NCBI GenBank assembly: GCA_020849175.1
Contig: JADLGR010000185.1
Span: 1-34,676 of the forward strand
Length of the DNA stretch: 34,676 nucleotides
Direction of reading: 5' to 3'
Origin: Deltaproteobacteria bacterium
GTDB taxonomy: Bacteria > Myxococcota_A > UBA9160
Both the position numbers and the translations under genes were made by a program. Below are positions 7,530 to 16,270 of this stretch, piece after piece; position 1 is the first letter of the stretch; every line of letters begins with the position of its first letter. The notes beneath the pieces were generated by a model. It was not told where the DNA came from. It was given only the letters and a program-made list of their open reading frames with translations, and searched no databases.

Positions 7530-9347
7530 GTGAACACGAAGACCTGGACCGCGCTGCTGCTGGCGGGGGCCCTCGGAGGGCTCGGAAACACCTGTGCGGC
7601 TCCGCAGCAGGCGGCGATCGTGAGCCCGCCCGACCTCTCGGCGATCGCTGCCGATGGCGACGTCGCAGTCCAGATCGAGCTCGGCACGGCCGTCGCGCCG
7701 CCGGGCAGCATCGGGGTGACGCTGCTCTCCGGGATCGACTTCCCGCCGCAGGCGATCGCAGGGCTCGATGCACGGCTCGCGGTCACCGGAACGACCGCGA
7801 ACATGCAGCTCTCGGCCGCCGACCTCTCGCCCGGCCGCAACACGCTCTTCGTTCGCATCGATCGCGACGGAGACGGACGACCCGACGTGCTGATGAGCTC
7901 GACGTTCACCTGGGACGCCGCACTGAAGGCGGCGGCGTGCAAGCGCAAGATCACGCCGGTCGTTGGCGTGAACCACACCGACCCGATCTACATGGCCGGC
8001 TTCGGCAACGATCGCCGGGCCACGGGCGTGCACGACGACACGTGGGTGCGCGGCGTCGTCCTCGAATCACGTGGCAAGAAGATTGCGCTCTTCGTGCTCG
8101 ACGTGATCGGCTACTTCAACAACGAGATCCAGACGATTCGCAGCCTCGTCGACCCGGCGCTCGGCTTCGACTCGATCACCGTCACCAGCACGCACCAGCA
8201 CGAGGGCCCCGATACGATGGGCCTCTGGGGGCCCGACGAGCTCACGAGCGGAGTCGACCTCGGATACCTCGACTTCGTGAACCAGAGCGTCGCCGACTGC
8301 ATCTCCGAGGCGAACGCCGCGCTGGTTCCGGCGGAGATCAAGTTCGTGACCGGGTCGACGGCCGGAACGTCGCTCCCGCCGCACACGGACCTCGTCGCGG
8401 ACGGCGAGGTGCTGCAGGCGATGACGATCCCCTTCCTGATCGTCGACCCGGAGAATCCGTTCGAGCCCGCCCCTCCCGGAACCGGACCGATCGAGGTACA
8501 GGGCGACCCCGGTGAGATCATCAACGCGAGCGTGCCGGCGTTCCAGCTCCGCCAGCGGGAAGACGGCGCGACGATCGCGACGCTCGTCAACTTCGCGAGC
8601 CATCCCGAGTCGCTCGGGAGCGGAAACCACCTGATCACGTCCGACTTCCCGCACTACATGCGCGAGAGGATCGAATCGCGGTACGGCGGGATGGCGATCT
8701 ACATGGCCGCGGACCTCGGCGTGCTGCAGGGGCCGCTCGACGTCGACGTGGCCGGACCGGATGGCCAGCCTCTTCCGCGACGAACGTTCGAGATCGCGCA
8801 GGCCTTCGGCGAGAAGCTCGCCGACCGAGCGGCCCTGGCGCTCGACGCCGAGACGCAGTGGGACGCGGCGCCGCCGATCGACACGCGCAGCTCGGGCTCC
8901 ATCTCGGTGCTGGTCCAGAACGGATTCTTCGTGATCGCGGGACTCCAGGGCGTCTTCGGACGGCGCGGCTTCTATACGGCCCCCGACAGCAAGCGCTACG
9001 TCACGAGCGAGGTGAACGCGCTGCGCATCGGCAATGCCAACATCGCCGTCACGCCGAACGAGCTCGACCCGCAGATCGGCGATCGCTATCGCGCGCGCAT
9101 GACGAAGGCGCAGCACCGCTTCGTCGCCGGCCTCGGCAACGACGAGATCGGGTACCAGATGCCGGCCGAGAAGTTCAATCCGACGTGTCATCAGTGCTGG
9201 TTCTACGTCGCACAGGGCATGGAAGACGCCTGCCCACTCGCGGCGACGCTCGACTGCGGAACGGTCTTCCAGAACAACATCGGGGCCCTCGCGGATCCCC
9301 AGCTCGAGGGTGAGATGACGACGCTGCTCGACGAGCTGAATGAGTAG
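7530..9347 (+). CDS. secreted neutral-ceramidase-like hydrolase
   Basis: This exported protein has 605 residues. A signal peptide (TALLLAGALGGLG) is followed by an N-terminal module at about 28-130 that ends DRDGDGRPD and TFTW. It is homologous to the start of the alpha/beta-hydrolase encoded at 11176. From about residue 140 the chain resembles neutral/alkaline ceramidases: THQHEGPD (221-228) matches the metal-binding THTHSGP region, and NFASHPES (His358) matches the second His region. The ceramidase nucleophile motif GDVSPN is not seen; the equivalent stretch reads AADLGVLQGPL (393-403). It may therefore be a divergent amidase or a non-catalytic relative. The start is GTG with GGAGG upstream. 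The stop overlaps the next gene by eight bases. Confidence 0.7.
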   Translation: MNTKTWTALLLAGALGGLGNTCAAPQQAAIVSPPDLSAIAADGDVAVQIELGTAVAPPGSIGVTLLSGIDFPPQAIAGLDARLAVTGTTANMQLSAADLSPGRNTLFVRIDRDGDGRPDVLMSSTFTWDAALKAAACKRKITPVVGVNHTDPIYMAGFGNDRRATGVHDDTWVRGVVLESRGKKIALFVLDVIGYFNNEIQTIRSLVDPALGFDSITVTSTHQHEGPDTMGLWGPDELTSGVDLGYLDFVNQSVADCISEANAALVPAEIKFVTGSTAGTSLPPHTDLVADGEVLQAMTIPFLIVDPENPFEPAPPGTGPIEVQGDPGEIINASVPAFQLRQREDGATIATLVNFASHPESLGSGNHLITSDFPHYMRERIESRYGGMAIYMAADLGVLQGPLDVDVAGPDGQPLPRRTFEIAQAFGEKLADRAALALDAETQWDAAPPIDTRSSGSISVLVQNGFFVIAGLQGVFGRRGFYTAPDSKRYVTSEVNALRIGNANIAVTPNELDPQIGDRYRARMTKAQHRFVAGLGNDEIGYQMPAEKFNPTCHQCWFYVAQGMEDACPLAATLDCGTVFQNNIGALADPQLEGEMTTLLDELNE

Positions 9348-10440
9348 AGCCGTCGCGGTCGCGCTGCTGCTCGGAGCCGCGACCGCGCATGCGCACGTCG
9401 TCATCCAGCAGCCGGGCCTTCGCCAGCTCATGCAGGCGGGGACGACGACCGCGATCGTCGAGATCACCTCGCCGCTTCGCCTGTGGAGCGCACCGGACGG
9501 CTCGGACCGGCAGGAGTACTTCACGGTGCGAACCGTCGAGACGGTCGTCGGTGAGGCTCCTCCCGCGCGCTTCGACGTCTTTCCGCACGGAGAGGGCTTG
9601 CCGGCGTGGCAGCCCGGCGACGTTGCGCTGCTCTTCCTCGAGGCGACTGCCAGCCGGCCCGAGATGGCCGGGCTCGCGACGCGGTTCCCGTACTACACGA
9701 TCCAGCAGGCGGGGCAGGAATGGAAGCTCACGGGAGCGGACGGTGACGCGATCCGCGGGGCCGTCCTCGCGTATCGCGCGCTGGCGGCGAAGCCAGCCGC
9801 CGAGGGAGCGCCCGGGCTTCGAGAGCTGCTGCTGCGGAGCCTGCGATCGGGCGCACAGTCGCTGCGCGAGGACGCGATCGCGGAGCTCGTCCGTGCGAAG
9901 GACGCACCCGGAGCGTTCGCGGGGCTCTTTCCGGGTCGCGCCGACCTCACGCCTTTCACGGCGCTCGTCGCGCCGGACGCCGGGCTCCCCGTCACGACGC
10001 GCGTCGCGCTGGCGCGAATCCTCGATGGCCTTCACGGCTTCGACGCCGACGCGGCGATCCGAGCGCTCACGACGGAGCCTCTCTCGGCCGGCGAGCGCGC
10101 ACAGCTCGTGCGGGTCGCAGGCGCCTCGCAGGACCCCGGCATCTCCGTCTGGCTCGCCAGCTTGTTGGTCGAACCGGACGCGGCACTGCGCCGCGAGGCA
10201 GCGTACGCCCTCGGGCATCCGTGGCACGCAGCGCACGCGCAGGCGCTCGCCACGCGGCTCGCGGACCCGGACAGCACGGTCGCACGGGCCGCCCTACGAT
10301 CGCTCGGCGCCCAGGAGAGCCCCGAGGCCTCCGCGATCCTCCGGCGCGTCGCCGGGGGAGACCCAGGCTTCCTGCGGCAGCTCGCGGAGGCGGAGCTGCG
10401 ACGCGCCACGGCAGGGCAGCAGGCGCCCCAGGCACCCTGA
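9340..10440 (+). CDS. secreted HEAT-like repeat protein
   Basis: This protein has 366 residues. A signal peptide ends near AHA (residues 1-18). A beta-rich domain at about 25-135 contains TTAIVEITSPLRLW and GLPAWQPGDVALLFLE. A helical region from about 150 to 355 has the look of HEAT/PBS-lyase-type repeats, with units such as ALRREAAYALGHPW, VARAALRSLGA and FLRQLAEAELRRA. Such repeats usually make a protein-binding surface, so a scaffold or adaptor role is more likely than catalysis. The ATG sits inside the end of the ceramidase-like gene (ATGAGTAG), which argues for translational coupling and a shared role at the cell envelope. I do not recognise the N-terminal domain. Confidence 0.75.
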   Translation: MSRAVAVALLLGAATAHAHVVIQQPGLRQLMQAGTTTAIVEITSPLRLWSAPDGSDRQEYFTVRTVETVVGEAPPARFDVFPHGEGLPAWQPGDVALLFLEATASRPEMAGLATRFPYYTIQQAGQEWKLTGADGDAIRGAVLAYRALAAKPAAEGAPGLRELLLRSLRSGAQSLREDAIAELVRAKDAPGAFAGLFPGRADLTPFTALVAPDAGLPVTTRVALARILDGLHGFDADAAIRALTTEPLSAGERAQLVRVAGASQDPGISVWLASLLVEPDAALRREAAYALGHPWHAAHAQALATRLADPDSTVARAALRSLGAQESPEASAILRRVAGGDPGFLRQLAEAELRRATAGQQAPQAP

Positions 10441-10484
10441 GGCGTCTTCGCCTCCATCGGATGACACGAAGACCGCTTCGAAGC

Positions 10485-10509
10485 CACTTCCCTGAACGAG
10501 GAGGAAGTG
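10485..10509 (+). promoter_or_regulatory. hairpin masking the ribosome-binding site of the second PEP-CTERM gene
   Basis: CACTTCC (10485-10491) is exactly complementary to GGAAGTG (10503-10509). The right arm and loop contain the GAGGAGGAAG ribosome-binding site of the GTG at 10514. If the hairpin forms in the mRNA it would lower initiation there. Confidence 0.4.
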
Positions 10510-10513
10510 CCGC

Positions 10514-11179
10514 GTGAAGTGGTCCATCCGAGATCGAAGCTCCCTGTGCCCCGTCTTGATCGGTCTTCTTCTGGCCGGAAGCCCTGCCGCAGCGGTGGAC
10601 GTCGGCTTCGACGATCTGGCGTCCCTCTCGGACGTCGCGTCGGCCTCGCTACCCGGCGTCGCGGTCTCGACGGCCCTCGTTCTCTCGGAGGCCGACGCGC
10701 AGGTGCTGACGGGCTTTCCGGCGGCGGGCACGTGGGCGACCTCGCCGCAGAACGGCCTGCTCAACACCCTCGCGCCGACGATCGTCTTCACGTTCGCGGT
10801 GCCGGTGACGTCCTTCTCGATCGACATCCTCTCGATCGAGAACGACGGCCTCACGCTCCCCGTTGCGCTGCGCGCAGCACCGACCGGCCTCGATCCGACG
10901 CCGATCCTGGTGGTTTCCGATCCGCTTCTCGTCGGCGACAGCGGGCTTCACGAGCAGCGTCTCACGATCGCAGCGCCGACCGGAAGCTCGTTCTTCGACA
11001 TCGAGGCGATGGCGCTCACGCTCTGCGGCTTCGACCCGTGCGCGGCGAGTGCGACGTCGAGCTTCTGGCTCGACAGCGCGAGCTTCACGCCCGTCCCCGA
11101 GCCCGGCAGCCTCGCCCTCGTCGGCGCCGGCCTCGTCGCGCTCGCAGGCGCGCTGCGCGCGGGGGACCGCGACGAATGA
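10514..11179 (+). CDS. PEP-CTERM sorting-domain protein
   Basis: This exported protein has 221 residues: a signal peptide (LIGLLLAGSPAAAVD), a beta-rich body without a recognised family, and a C-terminal signal beginning VPEPGSLALVGAGLVALAG at residue 194. The final basic cluster (RAGDRDE) is weaker than in the first PEP-CTERM protein at 6678. The body resembles PEP-CTERM proteins that carry a jelly-roll-like surface domain (FTFAVPVTSFSIDILS, SFWLDSASF). The GTG start is supported by GAGGAGGAAG and by the signal peptide. Its stop overlaps the next ATG (ATGA), so it is coupled to the alpha/beta-hydrolase just as the first PEP-CTERM gene is coupled to the acylase. Confidence 0.82.
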   Translation: MKWSIRDRSSLCPVLIGLLLAGSPAAAVDVGFDDLASLSDVASASLPGVAVSTALVLSEADAQVLTGFPAAGTWATSPQNGLLNTLAPTIVFTFAVPVTSFSIDILSIENDGLTLPVALRAAPTGLDPTPILVVSDPLLVGDSGLHEQRLTIAAPTGSSFFDIEAMALTLCGFDPCAASATSSFWLDSASFTPVPEPGSLALVGAGLVALAGALRAGDRDE

Positions 11180-13524
11180 GCCGCCAGCACGCGATTCAAG
11201 GTCGCCGCGCCATCGCGGCGGCCTTCGTCGTCCTCACGGGCTGGCTCGCCGGCGCGAGCTGCTCGCAGGCACCGCGCCTCGCGATCGTCACACCGGCCGA
11301 CCTTTCGCAGGCGGACGCCAGCGGCAGCGTACCGGTCTCGATCGACCTCGGCGCACCGCTCGACGCCGCCGGCAGCGTCCACGCGAACCTCGTCCGCGGA
11401 ATCGACGATGCCGCCCGCAGCATCGTCGCCGTTCCGCTCTCCGTCTCGGGCGCCTCCGCGACTGCGAGCCTCGGTGCGGCGGACCTGCTCCCCGGACGCA
11501 GCTCGCTCTTCGTCTCGGTCGACCGTGACGGCGACGGCCGCGCCGACGCGACTGCGTCGGCGACCTTCTCCTGGGAGCCCGAGATCGACGTTGCGAACGC
11601 CGACCGCTGCGACTGGCTCGATTCGGCGCGCTGCCTGTTCCCCTTCCCGAACGACCACTTCACGCGCGCCGACGCCGGCACCGACACCGGGCTTCGCGTG
11701 AACTTCGCACTCGACTCGATGCCGGCGAACTACCTCGGCAGCCACACCGACCCGACGGAGCTGAACCGAAACGACGGGTTCAGCCCCGGCGCGAAGATCC
11801 TCACGCGCGTCGACGGGATCGATCTCGCACAGACGGGCGCCGTCCTCATCACGAAGATCGCGCGTTCGCTCGAGACCGACGCGCCGATCGTTCTCGTCGA
11901 CGCTGACACGGGAGAGCGGCATCTGATCTGGACCGAGATGGACCCCTCCGCTCCGGGCCTCGTCATCATGCGCGTCGGCAAGAACCTCGAGAACGGCCAT
12001 CGCTACATCGTCGCGATGCGCAGGCTCGAGAACTCTGCCGGCGAGACCATCCCGGCGCGACGGTCGTTCCAGGTCTACCGGGACGGCATTCCGACCTTCC
12101 TTCCCGCCGTCGAGGCGCGGCGGCCGAAGATGGAGGCGATCTTCTCCTCGCTCGCGCGCGCGGGGATCGGCCGCGAGGACCTGTTCCTCGCCTGGGACTT
12201 CACCGTCATCAGCAAGCGCAACATGTCCGAGCGCCTGCTCAAGATGCGCGACGAGACGTTCTCCGCGCTCGGCAGCGCACCGCCGGCCTTCACCGTGACG
12301 GGCAATACGACGTACACGAGCGACATCAACGGAAATCCGGCGGCGCAGTTCCGGCGTGTCGAAGGCACGTTCACGGTGCCGCTCTACATGACGAACGGCG
12401 GCGCTCCCGGCTCGCGGCTACGCCTCGGCGCCGACGGCCTTCCGGAGCGCGACCCGAGCCAGGACTTCGTGGCGAAGTATCGATGCACGATCCCGGCCAC
12501 CGCGACCGGTGCGAACCCTGCCCGAATCGTCCTCTACGGGCACGGCCTGCTCGGCAGCGAGAGCGAGGTGGGTGCGCGAAACATTCGCGACATCACCACG
12601 ACGTACAACTTCGTGTACTGCGCGACGAAGTGGTCCGGAATGAGCAGTGACGACCGGCCGACGGTCTACTCGATCCTTGCGAGCTTCTCGCTCTTCCCCG
12701 CGCTCAGCGACCGACTCCACCAGGGCTTTCTCAACTTCCTCGTGCTCGGCCGTGCGATGAAGCACCCCGGTGGCTTCGCATCGAACGCGGCGTTCCAGGA
12801 CGAGAGCGGCCAATCAGTCATCGACACCAGCGAGCTGTTCTACGACGGAAACAGCCAGGGAGCGATCGCAGGCGGCGGGCTCGCCGCCTACGCGCAGGAC
12901 TACACGCGCGCCGTGCTGGGAGTTCCCGGAATGAACTACAGCACGCTTCTTCGGCGGAGCGTCGACTTCGACGACTTCTTCCTGTTCATGCAGGCCTCGT
13001 ATCCGGACACGTACGAGACCGGGCTCAACACCGCGCTGCTCCAGATGAGCTGGGACCGGGTCGAGACCAGCGGCAACGCGACGCACGTGACGACCGATAC
13101 CTATCCGAACACGCCGCCCAAGAAGATCCTGCTCCATGTCGCGTTCGGCGATCACCAGGTCGCGAACGTCTCGGCCGAGGTCGAGGCGCGATCGATGGGT
13201 GCGCTCATCCACCAGCCCGCACTCGCCCCGGGCCGTCACCACGACGAACAGATCCCGGACGATCCGACGAACAAGGCTTACTTCGGGATCGACCCGCTGC
13301 CGGCCGGACCGTACGACGGCTCCGCGATGATCGTTTGGGACAGCGGGACGCCGACGCCGCCGACGGCCCTCATCCCGCCACGCCCGCCGGCCTACGGTGT
13401 CGATCCTCACGAGACGCCGCGCCGCGACCCGAAGGCGCAGCTCCAGAAGTCGGAGTTCATGAAGACGGGCGGCGCCGTGATCGACACCTGCGGCGGAGCG
13501 CCGTGCACGGCCGTCGATCCGTGA
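11176..13524 (+). CDS. large secreted alpha/beta-hydrolase (esterase/lipase-like)
   Basis: This exported protein has 782 residues. The N-terminal signal (AAAFVVLTGWLAGASC) may be a lipoprotein signal with Cys29, though the lipobox GASC is not ideal. Residues about 35-135 form the module shared with the ceramidase-like protein (IVTPADLS, LGAADLLPGR, DRDGDGRAD, TFSW). The catalytic part carries an oxyanion-type GHGLLG (455-460), a nucleophile elbow GNSQG with Ser560, and a probable catalytic His in FGDHQV (His660). These fit an alpha/beta-hydrolase acting on esters or lipids. The real start is the ATG at 11176, not the track start at 10507, because it overlaps the PEP-CTERM stop and begins the signal peptide. 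The substrate is unknown. Confidence 0.75.
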   Translation: MSRQHAIQGRRAIAAAFVVLTGWLAGASCSQAPRLAIVTPADLSQADASGSVPVSIDLGAPLDAAGSVHANLVRGIDDAARSIVAVPLSVSGASATASLGAADLLPGRSSLFVSVDRDGDGRADATASATFSWEPEIDVANADRCDWLDSARCLFPFPNDHFTRADAGTDTGLRVNFALDSMPANYLGSHTDPTELNRNDGFSPGAKILTRVDGIDLAQTGAVLITKIARSLETDAPIVLVDADTGERHLIWTEMDPSAPGLVIMRVGKNLENGHRYIVAMRRLENSAGETIPARRSFQVYRDGIPTFLPAVEARRPKMEAIFSSLARAGIGREDLFLAWDFTVISKRNMSERLLKMRDETFSALGSAPPAFTVTGNTTYTSDINGNPAAQFRRVEGTFTVPLYMTNGGAPGSRLRLGADGLPERDPSQDFVAKYRCTIPATATGANPARIVLYGHGLLGSESEVGARNIRDITTTYNFVYCATKWSGMSSDDRPTVYSILASFSLFPALSDRLHQGFLNFLVLGRAMKHPGGFASNAAFQDESGQSVIDTSELFYDGNSQGAIAGGGLAAYAQDYTRAVLGVPGMNYSTLLRRSVDFDDFFLFMQASYPDTYETGLNTALLQMSWDRVETSGNATHVTTDTYPNTPPKKILLHVAFGDHQVANVSAEVEARSMGALIHQPALAPGRHHDEQIPDDPTNKAYFGIDPLPAGPYDGSAMIVWDSGTPTPPTALIPPRPPAYGVDPHETPRRDPKAQLQKSEFMKTGGAVIDTCGGAPCTAVDP

Positions 13525-13564
13525 TGCTGCGATAGGGTCGCGCCACCCGCCCGGTTATCATCCC

Positions 13565-13592
13565 CCCCCGGCGCCGTCCGTGGTGCCGGGGG
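13565..13592 (+). promoter_or_regulatory. hairpin abutting the aminopeptidase ribosome-binding site
   Basis: CCCCCGGCGCC (13565-13575) pairs with GGTGCCGGGGG (13582-13592) through eleven pairs, one of them G-T, around a six-base loop. The right arm supplies the first bases of the GGGGGAGG ribosome-binding site of the GTG at 13600. No T-run follows, so a role in controlling translation is more likely than a classic terminator. Confidence 0.45.
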
Positions 13593-13599
13593 AGGATGC

Positions 13600-16218
13600 G
13601 TGACGGCTGGTGACACCGGGGGGCGGAAGTCGGCATCGGGGGCGGGGCACCGTCTGGCCACCGACTGCGTCCCCATCGAATACGATCTGCACGTCGACGT
13701 CGATCCGCAAGCGGGAGACGGGTATGCGGGTGAGGTGACGATCGCGCTGCGGCTCGATCGTGCGCGGCGAAGCATCGAGCTCCACGCTGCGGACCTCGCG
13801 ATCGGTGAGGCGCACATCGAGGCTGGCGGCACGGCTGCGCAGGGCCGCGTCCGCTTTCGTCCCGCGCGCGAGACGGTCGAGATCGTCTTCCCGCACGCGA
13901 TCGGTTCCGGCACTGCGCGACTTCGTCTCTCGTTCTCGGCAAAGCTCCGCGAGGATCTGCGCGGGCTGTACCGCGCGAGCTCCGCGGAGCACCGGTATGC
14001 GCTCACGCAGCTCGAGGCCGCTGACGCACGGCGCTTCTTCCCGTGCTTCGACGAGCCCTCGTTCAAGGCGCGTTTCCGCGTGTCCGTGACGACGTCGGCT
14101 GTGAATGCCGTCGTCGGAAACTCTCCCATCGAACGCGAGGAGGCCCTGAAGGGCGGACGCAAGACGGTTCGTCTGCTGCCGACGCCGCCCCTCTCGACCT
14201 ATCTCGTGGCGCTCGCCGTGGGGCCGCTCGAATCGTCGGCGCCCGTGCGCTGCGGCAAGACCAGCATCCGCGTCTGGCACGTCCCCGGCAAGGGGGCGCT
14301 CACCGCGTTCGCGCTCGAGGCGGCTCGAGAGACGCTCGCCCGACTCGAACGTTACTTCGACCTTCCCTACCCCTACGCGAAGCTCGACCTCGTCGCAGCG
14401 CCCGATTTCGAAGCCGGTGCGATGGAGAACGCGGGAGCGGTGTTCTTCCGCGAGACCCTGCTCCTCGTCGACCCGGCGACCGTCACGCTGAACGAGCGCA
14501 AGCGCGTCGCCGAGGTGATCTGCCACGAGCTCGCCCACATGTGGTACGGCGATCTCGTCACGATGGCGTGGTGGGACGATCTATGGCTCAACGAGGCCTT
14601 CGCGACGTGGATGGCCTACCAGATCGTCGACGACTGGAAGCCCGAGTGGAAGATGTGGCACGGCTTCGAGCAGGGCCGCTCGGCCGCTCTCTCGCTCGAT
14701 GCGCTCGCGAGCACGCATCCCATCTACACCGAGGTACGGAGCCCGGCCGAGGCCACCGCCAACTTCGACCTCATCACGTACGAGAAGGGAGCGGCCGTCG
14801 TCCGAATGATCGAGCGTTACCTCGGGCCGAAGGCCTTCCGCACCGGTGTTCGCGCGTACATTCGGAAGCACCGCGAGGCGAACGCCGTCGCCGCCGATCT
14901 CTGGAACGCGCTCTCGAAGGCATCCGGAGAGAACGTCGAGCCGATCGTTCGCGCGTGGATCGAGCAGCCGGGCTTTCCCTGTCTCTCGGTTCGTCCCGTG
15001 ACGCGCGGCGGGAGGACGATGCTCGAGCTGCGGCAGCAGCGGTTCCGCGCGCGCCCCGCGAAGGTCGCGGATCGAATGCGCTGGCCCGTTCCGGTCGTCG
15101 CCCGTGTGGGAAGCGCGCGGGGGGCTTCCGTCCGCGTGCAACGTCACCTGCTGGTGCGCACGGCGCAGACGATCGCGCTGCCCGATGGCGCTCGCTTCGT
15201 CTACGGAAATGCCGACGAGGGTGGGTTCTTCCGTCCGTTGCACGACACCGAGGGTCTGCGCGCACTCGTCGCCTCGCTGCCCCGCCTCTCGCCGATCGAG
15301 CGAATGGGCCTCGTCTCGCACCAGTGGGCGCACGTCCGTGCCCATCTCGCGCCGATCGAGAGCCTTCTCGAGGTCGTCGATGCGCTCGGCACGGAGAGCG
15401 AGCCGGACGTGCTTCAGGCGCTGCGCGCGCCGCTCGCCTTTCTCGCCGACCAGATCGCGCCAGCGGCAGGAGCAGCGGTGCTGGCGCGACTTCGCGGCTG
15501 GCTGGTCGACCGATTCGGACACCAGATGGAGACGCTCGGCTGGGAGGCCGCGCGGCAAGAGAGCGGCGACACGCGGCTGCGACGCGCAGCGGTGCTCGCG
15601 ATTCTGGGCGAGATCGCGGAGTGGGAGCCCGTCGTCGAAGAGGCCGATCGGCGCTTCCCGCGCTGGCTGTCCCGGCCGGCGAGCCTGGAGCCGAACCTGG
15701 CCGACGGCGTGGCGACGCTCGCCGCTCGAACGGGAGACGCAGAGCGCTTCGACGCCATCTTCACGGCGATGGGAAGGGCGGCCACGCCGCAGGAGCGGCG
15801 CCGCCTGCTGCTCTCGCTCGCCGAGTTTCGCGACCGTGAGCTCGTCGATCGCGCGCTCGCACTGACGCTCACCGATGCGATCCAGACACAGGACGTCGTA
15901 CTCGTCCTCGCGCGCGCCCTCGCCAACCGCGACGCCAGGGAGCGCGCCTGGGCCTTCGTGAAGCGCCGCTGGCCCGCCCTGCGCCGCCGGCTTCCGCCGA
16001 TGCTGGCGACGCGTCTGGTCGAGGCGACGCCGAGCCTCCAGACCAAAGAATACCGCCGCGACGTCGCCGCCTTCTTCAAGGCGAACCCGCTCCCGACTGC
16101 GAAGCGTGCGCTGGCGCAGGCGCTCGAACGCTTCGATCTGAACGCAGCCCTGCGCCACAGCGCGGCGCCCGGCCTGACGCACTGGCTCGAGGGCGTGAAC
16201 GCTCGCGCCGGAGGATGA
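13600..16218 (+). CDS. pepN: M1-family zinc aminopeptidase (PepN-like)
   Basis: This 872-residue metallopeptidase removes N-terminal amino acids from peptides. GAMEN (273-277) binds the substrate amino end. HELAH (309-313) plus Glu332 in WLNEAF supply the zinc ligands with the standard 18-residue gap, and ITYEKGAAV carries the transition-state Tyr. The C-terminal helical domain is complete, and the length is normal for the family. No signal peptide is visible at MTAGDTGGRK, so it is probably cytoplasmic. The start is GTG with GGGGGAGG four bases upstream. It lies 75 bases after the hydrolase gene and could be read through from it. Its stop faces the FAD monooxygenase gene across 52 bases that hold only a small hairpin (GGGTG-CTT-CACCC). 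Confidence 0.92.
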   Translation: MTAGDTGGRKSASGAGHRLATDCVPIEYDLHVDVDPQAGDGYAGEVTIALRLDRARRSIELHAADLAIGEAHIEAGGTAAQGRVRFRPARETVEIVFPHAIGSGTARLRLSFSAKLREDLRGLYRASSAEHRYALTQLEAADARRFFPCFDEPSFKARFRVSVTTSAVNAVVGNSPIEREEALKGGRKTVRLLPTPPLSTYLVALAVGPLESSAPVRCGKTSIRVWHVPGKGALTAFALEAARETLARLERYFDLPYPYAKLDLVAAPDFEAGAMENAGAVFFRETLLLVDPATVTLNERKRVAEVICHELAHMWYGDLVTMAWWDDLWLNEAFATWMAYQIVDDWKPEWKMWHGFEQGRSAALSLDALASTHPIYTEVRSPAEATANFDLITYEKGAAVVRMIERYLGPKAFRTGVRAYIRKHREANAVAADLWNALSKASGENVEPIVRAWIEQPGFPCLSVRPVTRGGRTMLELRQQRFRARPAKVADRMRWPVPVVARVGSARGASVRVQRHLLVRTAQTIALPDGARFVYGNADEGGFFRPLHDTEGLRALVASLPRLSPIERMGLVSHQWAHVRAHLAPIESLLEVVDALGTESEPDVLQALRAPLAFLADQIAPAAGAAVLARLRGWLVDRFGHQMETLGWEAARQESGDTRLRRAAVLAILGEIAEWEPVVEEADRRFPRWLSRPASLEPNLADGVATLAARTGDAERFDAIFTAMGRAATPQERRRLLLSLAEFRDRELVDRALALTLTDAIQTQDVVLVLARALANRDARERAWAFVKRRWPALRRRLPPMLATRLVEATPSLQTKEYRRDVAAFFKANPLPTAKRALAQALERFDLNAALRHSAAPGLTHWLEGVNARAGG

Positions 16219-16270
16219 GGAGGGCGTCGCGAGGAGCGGAGCATGGCGCGTGGGCCCGGCCCTGGGTGCT

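Noticed and set aside
6682-7773. Extension of the acylase frame to the track start at 7773
   Set aside because: This part is a shifted reading of the PEP-CTERM gene and the divergent promoter region. Family homology and the signal peptide begin only at 6681.
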